Made by a program: the position numbers and the translations under genes | In this document: positions 40,972-52,288 of the stretch, one piece after another | Layout: the number at the start of each line of letters is the position of its first letter | How positions within the stretch are numbered: the stretch's first letter is position 1 | DNA from: Lepidodermella squamata | Taxonomy: Eukaryota; Gastrotricha | NCBI GenBank assembly: GCA_047495785.1 | Contig: JBLDXI010000016.1 | Location: forward strand, 1,025,862-1,089,861 | Reading direction: 5' to 3' | Length of the DNA: 64,000 nucleotides | The notes under the pieces: generated by a model | Databases searched by the model: none | Seen by the model: only the letters and a program-made list of their open reading frames with translations | Told to the model about the DNA's origin: nothing

Positions 40972-43900
40972 TCAGTGTACTGTCGTTTTGGCGGCGTTCT
41001 TCAAAATATGGACGATGTCGGGATTATTAGCGATCTCACTTGGAGTGATGCCGTTGTTATCAGCAACACAAATCATTTCTGGAGCTTCTGCTGCTAGGAA
41101 TCGAACAACTTCAATGTGTCCATTATACGAGGCAGTCCATAACGGAGTTCTACCGTTGCTATTAGCTTTAGAAACTGCGGCGGGAGCTTCCTTTGCAAGG
41201 AATTCAACAACTTCGAGATGGCCGTTTTGAGCAGCAATCCATAGCGGAGTTCCACAACTGCCGCAAACCATAGAAAGATTTTCAGGAGCTTTCTCTGCCA
41301 GGAATCGAACAACTTCCAAGTGACCATCAAAGGCGGCTAGCCAAAGAGGGGCTGTGCCGTTGTTATCAACTATTGAAACCGTGGCTGGTGCTTCCTTCGC
41401 CAGGAATCTAACAACATCGACGTGGCCATTTTGAGCGGCCATCCAGAGGGGGGTTGTTCCATTGTTGTTAGACATTGAAGTCGTAGCTGGCGCTTCCTTG
41501 GAAAGAAATCGAACGATTTCACCATGGCCACTTTGAGCGGCCGTCAGTAGCGGCGTTGAGCCCTTTTTGTCAGCCAGTGAAACTGTGGCTGGTGCTTCCC
41601 TCGCTAGGAATAGTACAACCTCGATGTAACCATTTTGAGCGGCAATCATAATCGGAGTTGTACCAGTATCATTAGCAAGTGAAACAGTGGTTGGCCCATT
41701 CTTCGCCAGGAATCGGACAACATCCATGTGGCCATTTTGAGCGGCCATCCAGAGGGGGGTTGTTCCATTGTTGTTAGACATTGAAATCGTAGCTGGCGCT
41801 TCCTTTGCCAGGAATTGAACAACTTGTATGTGTCCATTGCAAGCTGCGGTACCTATCGGTGTTCTACCGTTTTTATCTGGGGTAGAAACGGTGACGGGTG
41901 CTAACTTTGCTAAGAATTGAACAACTTCGATGTGGCCACTTTGAGCAGCAATCCATAACGGGGTTGCGCCGTCGTTTTCAGCCGCAGAAACAGTGGCGGG
42001 TGCTTCTTTTGCCAGGAAGCGAACTAGCTCGATGTGGCCATTTTGAGCGGCACTCATAAGCGGAGTTCTGCTGTCGTTATCAGCTGTCAGAACCGTTGCT
42101 GGCGCTGCCTTTGCCAGGAATCGAACGACTTCGATGTGACCGCTTGCAGAAGCTATCCGCAGCGGAGTATTACCGGCGTCATCCGGCGTAGAAATCAAAG
42201 CTGGTGCTGCTTTCGCCAGCAATCGGACAACTTCAATGTGGCCATTTTGAGCGGCAATCAATATTGGAGCTGTAGTAAGCGTGGAGGGGGATTTCTCAAT
42301 TATGTAAGCTGTCATTTCCGCCGACCCTTGGAGTGCGGCAATTAGCATAGCTTCCTCAGCTTCAGCTTGGTTGAAAAGGAGTTTCGATGCTGTGAAATCT
42401 TGCTTTAACACCGCTTTAATGAACTCTGAATCTTCATTAATGATCGCGCAAGCATTCAAATACGTTCTTGCTTGATATCTCCAATGGTGCCCATAAAAGA
42501 AGTTCGTTACTTTGTCCCTCTCGTATTTCAGCGTCTCTATGTCATCGTCGTCCCAAATTTGCATCAGAAAAGCCAAATCATTGTGCTCCGCTATGCATTT
42601 TATGTAGTTTTGATTCTGGTTTCCGTGCAGCCTTGCAAGTATCCATTCAATCAGGCGATAGGAGTGATGCACTCCATACATTTTGAAGTCATCGTCCGGT
42701 CTTCGACTGAAATTGTCGTCCCATTCTAAGCCATAGAGAAAATGAATGAAAGACTTGGCCTCGCGTTTACTTATCGACGTGCAAATTTCCAACAACGCAT
42801 CGCAACTCAAAGTCTCCAGGATATCACGCAGCAGTTGCCGACGAAGTGGTTCATGCTTTTGACCAGTTCCGCCCTTGAAAAACTCGAACAGCATCATATC
42901 GGCATTCGATACATTCCTTCTATGAAGAAGGAACAATCGGACTTTGTTGTAAAGATCGGCGTCATTTGAAGCTGTAATTTCGAAATCTTTAGCAGCTCGG
43001 CGAAAGCCGGCCTCCCAAAGCAGCTGATGCACAGACGAAAGCTCATGGCCCAGCCCAACTGCTCTGATAACAGCTCGCTGATCAAAGGCATTAAGAACGT
43101 CTTTAGCCCTCAGGGTAGGTGTCAGTTGACTCCATAGCATCGTTAAATGTTCGACTGAAATCAAATAGTTGGGCCCAAACAGCAAGTAAGCATAGAAACA
43201 CTGCCGATAGTTGTCTCCAAGTCTGTCGAGAGAAAACTGCAACAGACTGTCGACTGTTTGCTCTTTGAATCGGTAATCGCCACCCGTAATAGCAGTATTG
43301 AGGTCGTTGGTCTTTTGATTGACAATCTCTTCATACTCCTCGTCCCAGTTGTAATTTCCGAAGAGAAAGCGATTAGCAACGAGTGACATGATCAAAGGCA
43401 AACCACAACACATTTTAGCGAGGTTAGCTATCTTTTCCTTGGCGCTATCCTTCAATTTCACTTTCAAATCGCAAGTTGATTCGAGAAATCGTTCGATCGC
43501 TTCATTCGCGAGACGATCGATCTTCTCCAATTTGTAGATGAGCTGCCGCTGTTGCATTAAGATTGGAAATGGGTCACGAGTGATGACACAGCAGGACATT
43601 TCTGATTGCTCTTGAACAAAGAAGCGAAGCAATTCCACGTTGAACATATCATCGAGAACGACTAAAACGCGACGCCGTTTTTTATCGCGAAAATACTCGC
43701 TGATGTGCGATAGTTCTGATCCGACGAATTCAACTGCGGCTTTTTTCGCCAGAGCTATTAGACTTTCGCGGAATTCTTTCTTAGCTGAGTCGTCGAAAGT
43801 TGTTTCTTGCCATTTGAAACACTGAAGCCATAGAACAACTGTTGGGGATTGCAGCCCTCTTGGGATTGATTCGCTACCTAACAGTTTCGCCATCAAAACA

Positions 43901-44645
43901 GATTTGCCGACACCTCCCTCGCCGGCGACAACAAGGAGACTGGTGTTGCCTATAGCGACACAGGATCTTTATAAAGCTGAATCTTAGAGATAGGACTACT
44001 CACCTTTTGCTGGTTTATTGCAGATTTCGATTAGATGTTTCATCATTTTGGCTTCTAGGTCTTTCCGCTCAAAATAGTTCGAGATGCTTATAGGTAGCTT
44101 TGAAGCGTAGAATCGATTCAAAACGACTCCTTTTTGAGCCGGCATTTTGAGAATCAGCCGGATTTGCTGGCAAATGTCATTTGCATCATCGTGGAAGTGC
44201 ATGGCCTCCGTGCGCAAGAACACTCGAAGTAAATTTCCCAGGTTTCGAGACTCGCCAAGTTGGACAAAGTTGTCTTCCAAATTGACGAGGAGAACTTTCT
44301 TTTTCTTGAAGATGGCATAGTCGAATTCTTTAGCGGAATTGGAACCTTCTCTAAGGTATGGCTCGCAGAGGAAGCAAACAACGATGTCAGCCCAGTCGAC
44401 TTTCTGTTACTGGAATCATTAAGTCGAGAGACGTCTGGAAGAGATTGAAAACTTGCCTCAATCATCGCCTGATCGAGATCACCGCAGATTTTATGAATAT
44501 CTAAAAACACATCAAAGTCTTGCTGTTGGCTGAGATATTCATCTGCGACTTTTCGAACATCGTCTTCCCGATAACTCCAAGAATAGCTGACGAAAACACG
44601 AGCCTTACTAATGGCGCCGGACGATTCTGATAAAGGTTTCCCCAT
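40972..44645 (-). CDS. TIR-NB-ARC-ankyrin receptor-like protein
   Basis: Three exons, 44645-44457, 44403-44004 and 43949-40972, all in phase, 1188 residues. About 15-150: TIR domain (ARVFVSYSWSY, FDVFLDIHKI, WADIVVCFLCEPY) with Glu in SNSAKEF at the place of the NADase Glu of TIR enzymes. About 203-450: NB-ARC with P-loop GEGGVGKS, Walker B RRRVLVVLDD, sensor CVITRD and CCGLPL. Then a winged-helix/linker part, and from about 710 twelve full ankyrin repeats (TPLWIAAQNGHIEVVRFLAKEAP type) plus weak caps. Layout matches STAND immune receptors, with ankyrin in place of LRR. The first intron is GC-AG (AG|GCAAGT). An in-frame stop lies upstream of the ATG at 44645. Likely a cytoplasmic sensor; role inferred. 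Confidence 0.87.
41200..42270 (-). repeat. 102-bp tandem repeats encoding ankyrin units
   Basis: About 34 codons per unit. Units near 41435 and 41741 are almost identical over 65 bases or more and lie 306 bases (three units) apart, pointing to recent duplication or conversion of a three-unit block. Confidence 0.75.
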
Positions 44646-45750
44646 CTCTGGTAAAGCTCGCTTCCCAGTTGTCACAGTCGATTCTGGCGAGGATTTATCA
44701 ATCGTTTTCTTTCAAATCGTTCAAGCTGTTACTATAGATGGGCTATAATAATTGCGAAACTTACTTGCACCGTACAATTTCCCATGGTGGGAAGGTATAA
44801 AACAGATATGCCTTCCTTGTAACCAATAGTTTCAACTCAACAAAAATCGGCTAATCGAGAAAAATACTCTGATCACTTAAACGGAAGCATTTGGGGTACC
44901 AACGGAAATGCCGGTGTATTTTGCTGTAGCAATCTATTCGAATTTTGGCATCATCGATCTGAATATGCACTGAAAACGTGTATCCTAGAAACGCCCGCTT
45001 TTTTGTTGACGAAAAATTCATAAGGACTTATTTTGTCAATCGATCGATTCAATCGATTCACTCCATCGGATTTCAGTTATAAAAACTCAAGACTCTTTAC
45101 TAATGTCGAAGCTATCTACATATCGAAAAGTGACCGAATTGATGTTTTCCTTTTATTCCTCCTAATGATAGAGTACGGCGACAAATCAGCAACTGCGCAA
45201 AACAGCGAATGCGACGAAACAGCAATTTTTTATTTCGCGAAAAAACATCAAAAACTAAGATGCATTGTATTTCTTTGTTTATTTTGGTGATTTCCTTATG
45301 AGGAATCACCGCAAAAAAACCGAAAAACTTCTTTAAAACAATATAAAAAATGCAAAATAATACTCATGTTTTTCATAATGTATTTTTCAAATAAGAACCT
45401 GATGATAAAATTTGTCTTCATTGTGGAAATCAATCATGCATGTCGGCAATTTAGCACGGGACTGTGCCATACTCCCTTTATAGTTCGATCGAACTTATTT
45501 ATTTATTTATTTATGAGCCATACATCCAGGTGACATAATATCGTTGGAAAGCTCAGCTGAAATAGAAATGAGATTAGGAAAATTCTGTACAAAATGTTTC
45601 GTGATATCGAACTTGCTATCGATTCGTTATATCGAATCATAAAACAAAAACGATTAGACGCGAAATTATTGTGTGAAAGCCTAATTTCACACCTATATCA
45701 TCTGTTGGATGACATTTTACACCAACTGCAAGGAAACCAATACTGTTTTT
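44646..45750. other. intergenic
   Basis: Only short frames. A TTTA run (45498-45512) is present. No gene recognised. Confidence 0.4.
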
Positions 45751-46596
45751 ATGAAAAGAATCAAACTTCTAACCGCCTCGTCATCGATAGCTGTATTGTT
45801 CGTGGTTAATATCTTATTAAAACCAGAAATCAGCCTTACAAATGTTTTCATGACTAAATTGGACTTCATCATCAACAAATTAAATCTGCGAAGAATGGAA
45901 CCTACCGAATCTCCAAGATCTGATTACTTCTGCAAGGGTCCAAACACAGCTCTGTGCGCTAAAATCGACGCTTTTATGAGCGAAAAGCCGCCATTTCGCG
46001 ACAGATCATCGCAACTTTGCAAATTGATGGATAAACACGGCAGTGATAAATGCTGGTACCACCACTACCCGATTTTCTACGAATTCCTTCTCAAGCAATG
46101 GCAAGGCAAGCATTTCAAGCTTCTCGAGATCGGCATAGGTACAAACAACACGAATATCCCGTCAAATATGGGTAAAAACGGCAGGCCTGGAGCTTCGTTA
46201 TATGCATGGCGAGATTTTTACTCGAACGCTTCAATCTACGGAGCTGATGTTGATACTGAAATTTTGTTTAGCGACACAAGAATCGCGACTCACTACGTCG
46301 ATCAGCTTGACACATCGACGATTAGGCAGTTGTTTGATGATTTCGGCGAGTTTGACGTAATTATTGAAGATGGCTTGCATTTTTACGAGGCTAATATCAA
46401 CGTTTTGAAGACGGCTTTCAAACACTTACTGCCTGGTGGAGTTTTTGTTACCGAAGATGTTGCTATGAAGTATTCGGACAGATATTTGAAGCTTTTGGAA
46501 GAAAATTACCGAAGTGGAATCCTGATCAGTTCGCCTACCTTCTCAAAACACGAGGCATTCAGAGATAGCTTATTAATGGTGATTTTGAAAAATTAA
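45751..46596 (+). CDS. type II membrane methyltransferase-like protein 2
   Basis: 281 residues from ATG 45751, which puts a hydrophobic anchor (SIAVLFVVNILL) near the N-terminus; an in-frame ATG at 45709 would add 14 residues. Motifs in order: FCKGPNTALCAKIDAF, SDKCWYHHYPIFYEFLL, SAM-binding LLEIGIGTNN, YGADVD, FDVIIEDGLHFYEANI, and LLPGGVFVTEDVA. About 70 percent similar to the next gene and less so to 7323-8231. No intron. Probably a Golgi or ER lumenal O-methyltransferase; substrate unknown. Confidence 0.75.
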   Translation: MKRIKLLTASSSIAVLFVVNILLKPEISLTNVFMTKLDFIINKLNLRRMEPTESPRSDYFCKGPNTALCAKIDAFMSEKPPFRDRSSQLCKLMDKHGSDKCWYHHYPIFYEFLLKQWQGKHFKLLEIGIGTNNTNIPSNMGKNGRPGASLYAWRDFYSNASIYGADVDTEILFSDTRIATHYVDQLDTSTIRQLFDDFGEFDVIIEDGLHFYEANINVLKTAFKHLLPGGVFVTEDVAMKYSDRYLKLLEENYRSGILISSPTFSKHEAFRDSLLMVILKN

Positions 46597-47024
46597 GTAA
46601 AAAATTCTAAAAATAAATAATTACGTAAAAGTGTCTTTTTGCGGTTGTCTTAATTCAATTTAATTTGTTGGCCATGATTTTTAAATTTTTATAAAATTAA
46701 AACAAATGTTTAAAGAATTTATTTCGAAATTTATTTCGAATTTCAATTTTGATTAATAAATGAATAAATAATTTATTAATAATTTTGATTTTCGTTAAAA
46801 CATGATTTAAAAAAGACCTCATGCGAGGCGTTTTTCGCAAGGTTTCTATTATTTTTTTGCAATTTTCATAAGGAAAAACAAAACAATTTTTCAATATTGA
46901 GCCGCACGCGATCTGGCTGATTATTTCACGCGTCACGATTTTCTATTTATCAATTTATCAAGTAACTATCGCAGTAGCGATCAAGAATTTTTTTGCAAGC
47001 TTGTGTTTTGCTTAAATTGCTGCA
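46597..47024. other. intergenic, AT-rich
   Basis: Very AT-rich spacer between two tandem methyltransferase genes, with short ATTAATAA-type inverted words. No gene. Confidence 0.45.
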
Positions 47025-48030
47025 ATGATGATGTTTAACTCGATCAAAGGCGTTTACCTGGTCTCGTCATCTCTGGCGATTGTTTTCTTGACCATCCTAA
47101 TGACCTGGGAAGTCAAGTACAGGTTGGCAACTGATGATGAGGTTCAAAGATTGATGGTTACCGTCGAAAAACTGCAGTCTGAATCGAAACCGATTTCACA
47201 GGTTAAAATTCAAAAATAAAAATTATTTTTATAAAAACTAAATTTTATTAATTTTTTTCTTATTTTTTAATTAATTTTTTAAATAAATTATAAATCAACA
47301 CTTTGCCTCAAAATAGGTTCCGAACGTGACGGCTGTGAATCTTCCGAAAGCTGCTGAATACTTTTGCAAGGGACCGAATAAGGCTTTATGCGAAAAATTG
47401 GATTCATTCGTGGCAACTGGATCGCCTCTTCGAGATCGGAAATCGATTTTATGCGAATTAATGGATAAATACCGAAGTGACAAATGTTGGTACCACCATT
47501 ACCCGATTTTTTACGAATTTCTGCTGAATGACTGCCATGGCAAGGAGTTCAAGCTACTAGAGATCGGTCTTGGAACCAACAACACTAACATACCGTCGAA
47601 TATGGGTAAAAATGGCCGGCCTGGCGCGTCTTTGTACGCTTGGCGGGACTATTTTCCGAAAGCTCAACTTTACGGGGCGGATGTTGATGCGGACATTTTG
47701 TTCACCGACTCGCGTATCAAAACTCATTTTGTCGATCAGTTGAAAACGTCGACCATTGAGAAGCTTTTCGAGGATTTTGGCGATTTTGACGTGATTATTG
47801 AAGATGGATTACATACTTACGAGGCGAATGTTAATTTTCTGGCTACAGCTTTCAAATACCTACGGCCTGGTGGGATGTATATAACGGAGGATATTGCGAT
47901 TAAAGATTCTGATAAATACGCTAAATTTCTGGAAGGTAAATATCCGAATGGAGCCCTGATAAGCTCGCCGAATTCAATCGATGAGGCGTACGAAGACAGT
48001 TTGTTTATGGTTATCTTGAAAGATGAATAA
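47025..48030 (+). CDS. type II membrane methyltransferase-like protein 3
   Basis: Two exons, 47025-47201 and 47317-48030 (intron 115 bases, phase 0), 296 residues. Exon 1 encodes a signal anchor (VSSSLAIVFLTILMTW) and a short stem. Exon 2 carries FCKGPNKALCEKLDSF, SDKCWYHHYPIFYEFLL, LLEIGLGTNN, FDVIIEDGLHTYEANV and YLRPGGMYITEDIA. Tandem paralogue of the gene at 45751. The anchor-catalytic boundary coincides with the intron, which the other two copies lack. A second in-frame ATG at 47028 would serve equally. Confidence 0.77.
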
Positions 48031-48353
48031 AATTGGACTGACCGAATCTATAACAGGGTTTTGTGAGAAAAATTAGTGAGGAGACACAATCCTACAAATA
48101 CCTGATGAATAGCTCATGAAAGATTGTGGAGTATGTTGTAGTGTTGAAATGTAAATTTAAGATTTCAAATTTAATTTCCCAATCAGCAGCTTTTTCACAT
48201 GAGGATCTGCTAAAATTGGGATCTTCGCAACCAGTCAAGGGTTTTCAGTTTCAAGAGCAAATATTCGTCAGAACTGTAATGTAGATTCAGTCTTCTTTTG
48301 ATTATTGATCATCTTTTACTCTTGATAATGTACTGAGTGGCTCCCATCCAACC
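48031..48353. other. intergenic
   Basis: Spacer before cassette 5, nothing recognised. Confidence 0.45.
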
Positions 48354-48435
48354 GGTAGCGTGGCCGAGTGGTCTAAGGCGCTAGATTTAGGCTCTAGTCT
48401 CTTCGGAGGCGTGGGTTCGAACCCCACCGCTGCCA
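48354..48435 (+). tRNA. tRNA-Leu(TAG), cassette 5
   Basis: Intact, same sequence as 362-443. Confidence 0.95.
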
Positions 48436-48506
48436 TCATTTTTTTAATTATAATGATTGAAAACTTCGAAAACGAATTGTTGAGTGGTTAATACAATCTT
48501 CAGACG

Positions 48507-48578
48507 AGCAGAGTGGCGCAGTGGAAGCGCGCTGGGCCCATAACCCAGAGGTCTGTAGATCGAAACTACGCTCTGCTA
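48507..48578 (+). tRNA. initiator tRNA-Met(CAT), cassette 5
   Basis: Intact copy, 116 bases before U1. Confidence 0.95.
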
Positions 48579-48694
48579 ACTGTCGCAATATTTTTCATCA
48601 GAATTACAATTATCAGAGGAATAACCAAATGACTTGATTGTTCGTTTATGGTCCAACTGATGAGTGGGGTCGATCGCGTGGACCTTTGGCCACT

Positions 48695-48852
48695 AAACTT
48701 ACCTGGCACTGGGATGCACCGAGCTCAGCAAGTCGGTCGCCCCAGGGCGAGGCGGGCCATTGCACTGCGGTCCGCTGACCCCTGCGCTCTGCCTCATCGG
48801 TGGAGTCGGGTGCAAAATATTTCACTTGGGTACCGGCGTTCGCGCCACACCC
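48695..48852 (+). ncRNA. U1 snRNA, cassette 5
   Basis: All U1 landmarks. Has the C23 variant of cassette 4 and its own last stem (GGTACCGGCG). Confidence 0.93.
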
Positions 48853-49296
48853 GTAAAATTGAAGAACAAGCCGAATAACCTGAGATATATTGGAAGTTAC
48901 GGAGATGTAAAACTAAAATTGTCCTTCGTTTCTTGGCGCTTGGCGTTATTTTCTTTTCCTGATAATTCGGGAGAATACACAAAGAATTGGCGCAGCATAA
49001 GTCAGCGGTTCATTTTCGAGAAATTCCTAGTATTTGAAGTTCACAAATTCACGGATAAGTAATGAAATTGAATTTGACGTGACGCAGCATGAGTCATCGA
49101 AGTGAACGCGTGGCAGACACCTGCTAACACATCTTGTTTGAGGTTGCTATGGTTACGGACACGAAATGATAAGTCGCGCTTGACTGCAAGCTGCCGCGTT
49201 GATGGCATGTTATTTCTTTCTATCCAAACTGCAATCATTGCAAGTTTTTCTACTTCAATTTAAATTCAAAATCTAAACATTTGAAGTTATAGTGCA
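48853..49296. other. intergenic
   Basis: Between U1 and the P450 start. No gene or repeat recognised. Confidence 0.4.
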
Positions 49297-51827
49297 ATGG
49301 CCATATTTTCGATATTCCTAGTTTTGGGATGCGTTGCCAGTGGTATAACCATAGTGGCCATTCTAGCTTTCATCAAGGCCTATCAATATGTTCATAAATT
49401 TCGTCACGTTTTCAAAGAAATGGGCCTCTATGAGATACCGTCCAGGCCGTTCATTGGATCCTGGGACCTCTACATGAAATCTGTAATTTTTCACCCATTT
49501 TGGAATAATTTCAAATCACCTGGTTATCTTCACATAGAAAACTGATTTGTTCGACCTCGAATGCAAGTTGATCAAAGAACATGGCAAGATTTTCGGCTAC
49601 TTCGAAGGACGCCAGCCTGTCATTACCATGGCCGATCCAGAAATGCTCAAGCAAGTTATGGTGAAATATCACGAAAATTTCATCGATCGAAAGGTAAAAA
49701 TTTTGCTCAGTAAAACGAAATCAAATTCAAAATTTTATTAAGATGTTGTTCGTGTCGCGAGATCGGCCGGTTAACCTCGGCCTCAGCCTAACCGGTCGGC
49801 GGTGGAAACACGTTCGCCAGACAATCACGCCCGCCTTCACGCCTGCGAATATCAGGAAAATGGAACCTCTTATCAAGACGATTGTCGAGCGATTCGTCGA
49901 CAATGTCGGCAGAGCGGCTGATGCGAATGAAAGTTTGGATGTCAAGAAATACGCCGGCTGCTTCACTATTGACGGTAATAAAAGCCATCTAAAACCGGAA
50001 CCTCAGTGTCACCTTGAAATTTGAAACTTAATTTTTCCTAAAATAAGGTCTTTCGGTTTTCTAGTTTTCTTGTTGTGGATCGTCAATCCTACCCGATGAT
50101 CTTACTCTTACGCGCAGTTTGCGCCATCACCGGCCGATTTACGAGTTACAGTTCGGTCTGGAGACCTGATATCGATTTCGGGTATCGATTATCGATTTTA
50201 CAAATCAGTGATTTCCTGATATAATCAGTTTTTTCAGCCCGAATTTGAAATGTTTCTGTATACCTAAATGTAACAGATAGCTAGGATAGAAAATCCCACG
50301 GCTATAGGCTGCATCATTACTGAACAAAAATAGCATCATTTCGAAATCGCAAAAAATATGAAAAATCGGAAATTTTGCGCTAGAGCCAATATTCATCATT
50401 CTAGAGCGAAAAAAAGTTCAGCAAAAAAATGACAATTTTATTGAACTGATGTGGTTTTTTGAAACCTATAGGATGACATTTTCCCCAAACTTAACCTGGG
50501 CCTTGTTATTTATCCTGTAGTTATTGGCTCGGTCGCGTTTGCTATGGATTTGGACTCATTGAACAACCCAGACAGCGCATTTGTTAGCGCGGCACGAACT
50601 GCCTTTTCGACAATTACTACAACCGGAGCCTTCATTGGCCTAGCTTGTGAGTTTTCTGATATTTTTCATAATTTTTCAATTTTATTTTAATAATCTTCTT
50701 ACTCATAGTCACCTTTCCGGACCTTGGCGGCTGGCTATTGCGGAACATGCCCCAGGTTGAAAAATGGAACTCAGCAATGGATTTATTTGAAAATGCAGTC
50801 GATCAAGAGCTGAACCGAAGGAAGAAAAACGAAGCCAACGTGAATCGATCTGATTTTCTCGCCGTAGTGCTGCCCAGCGAAAAAGACCCTAACGACCCTG
50901 ACAATGCTCACATGCGGGAAGTCGACGAATACGGCGGTGTATGGCTGCGAGACGGTATCACGCGAGACGAAATTATCGGCCAGTCTGTCATGTTCTTTCT
51001 GGCGGGCTATGAAACTGTTGCGAATACTGTGACGTTGATTTTGTTGGCACTCAGCCAATTTCCCGAAGTCCAGGCTAAACTCTACCACGAACTGAAGGCG
51101 TTCTTCATTGAGGGTGGGCGGCCAATGAACATGGAGACACTAGCCGAACTCAAATACCTGGATATGGTCATCAATGAAACGATGCGATTTTACACCCCGT
51201 TTCTGAGGTTTCGTTCAAGTTTCCCTTTAGTTTTTTATTTGGAAGAAAAATTCACTTGGCGATTTTTCAAATTTTTCAAAATTCATCAAAAATGTATTTT
51301 ATCGAATATCGATTATCGGAAAAATCGATCGATCGGGAAATCCGTAAATTTTCTATCTACGCTGTTCAACTAATTTAAATTTCTCGATTTTTTTCAGAGT
51401 CAATCGAATGTGTACTGAGGACATAACGATCAATGGTCTGAACATTCCTAAGGGTGTTAGCGTTAATATCCCGATTCACGCTGTTCACCACGACCCAGAC
51501 TTGTGGCACGAACCGGAAAACTTCGATCCGGAAAGGTTTTCCGACGAAAATCGAGGCAGAATCGTACCGTTTTCCTTCATGCCTTTCGGCGCTGGTAATC
51601 GAAATTGCGTTGGCATCCGTCTGGCCCAGCTCGAGATGAAGCTGCTAATTGCAAGCTTGGTTTGCCGTTTCGAGTTCGCCTTGTCGCCGAAAACGAAGGT
51701 AACCTTTGTCAATATCACAAATATGAGCTGTTATTTTTAATTTTATTATTAGCAACCGATCAAATGGGCAGCTAGCGAGTCGCGATTCGCCGAAACTCCC
51801 ATCTACCTGGAAGCCATTCGCAGATAA
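49297..51827 (+). CDS. cytochrome P450, CYP3/CYP13-like
   Basis: Seven exons, 49297-49482, 49538-49693, 49743-49974, 50521-50646, 50709-51207, 51398-51698, 51753-51827, all in phase, 524 residues, the usual size. An N-terminal membrane anchor (GITIVAILAFIKAY) is followed by a proline-containing hinge. Motifs: helix C WKHVR, DVIGSVAFAMDLDSL, helix I AGYET, helix K ETMR, FDPERF, and the haem loop FGAGNRNCVG with the ligand Cys. The segments around FIDRK and MDVIGS-like positions resemble clan 3. An ER-membrane monooxygenase needing P450 reductase; substrate unknown. The 546-base third intron holds a copy of the dispersed repeat at 50168. Confidence 0.93.
50168..50228 (+). repeat. dispersed repeat in P450 intron
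   Basis: GATATCGATTTCGGG...ATCAGTGATTT...GATAT, same family as 24533-24588. Confidence 0.5.
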
Positions 51828-52288
51828 ATCGCGGGTGAAAATCAAGTAACATAATTATTGCAAATATCCGAACATTGCGATGACCTGAATTACATCAGCG
51901 AATCATCTTTTAAATAAAACGTTGTTTTTTATTTAAATTTGATTATTGAACGAAATCAGGTCTAAATTTAGGCAATAATTATTTGATCAGATTCTTTGCG
52001 ATTTCGGCTCTTTTCTTGATTGATACCCTGACGCCAATCGACCACCAGGATGGAATCATTTCTGAGGACATTTTTGAGGAATATCGGAGAAATCACTGAT
52101 TTTCCAAATCAATACTTGGAATCGATTTTGTGAAACTTGTTAAATATATTCTTAGCTTTCTACTTTCCAAGAATTTATTCTGCAGAAAACTACGCATCAT
52201 GCCTTTCTCAACTCTTCATTTCAGTAAAATAGTAATATCCATGCATGGATTTTATGGCCTCAGTTAACTCCTCGTCACCTCATCATCT
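51828..52288. other. spacer with dispersed repeat
   Basis: Between convergent P450 and CAP genes. A reverse-complement copy of the dispersed repeat lies at 52081-52129 (AAATCACTGATTTTCC...AATCGATTT). Confidence 0.5.

Noticed and set aside
42034-42345. Frames antisense or out of frame to the ankyrin array
   Set aside because: Created by the 102-bp coding repeat.
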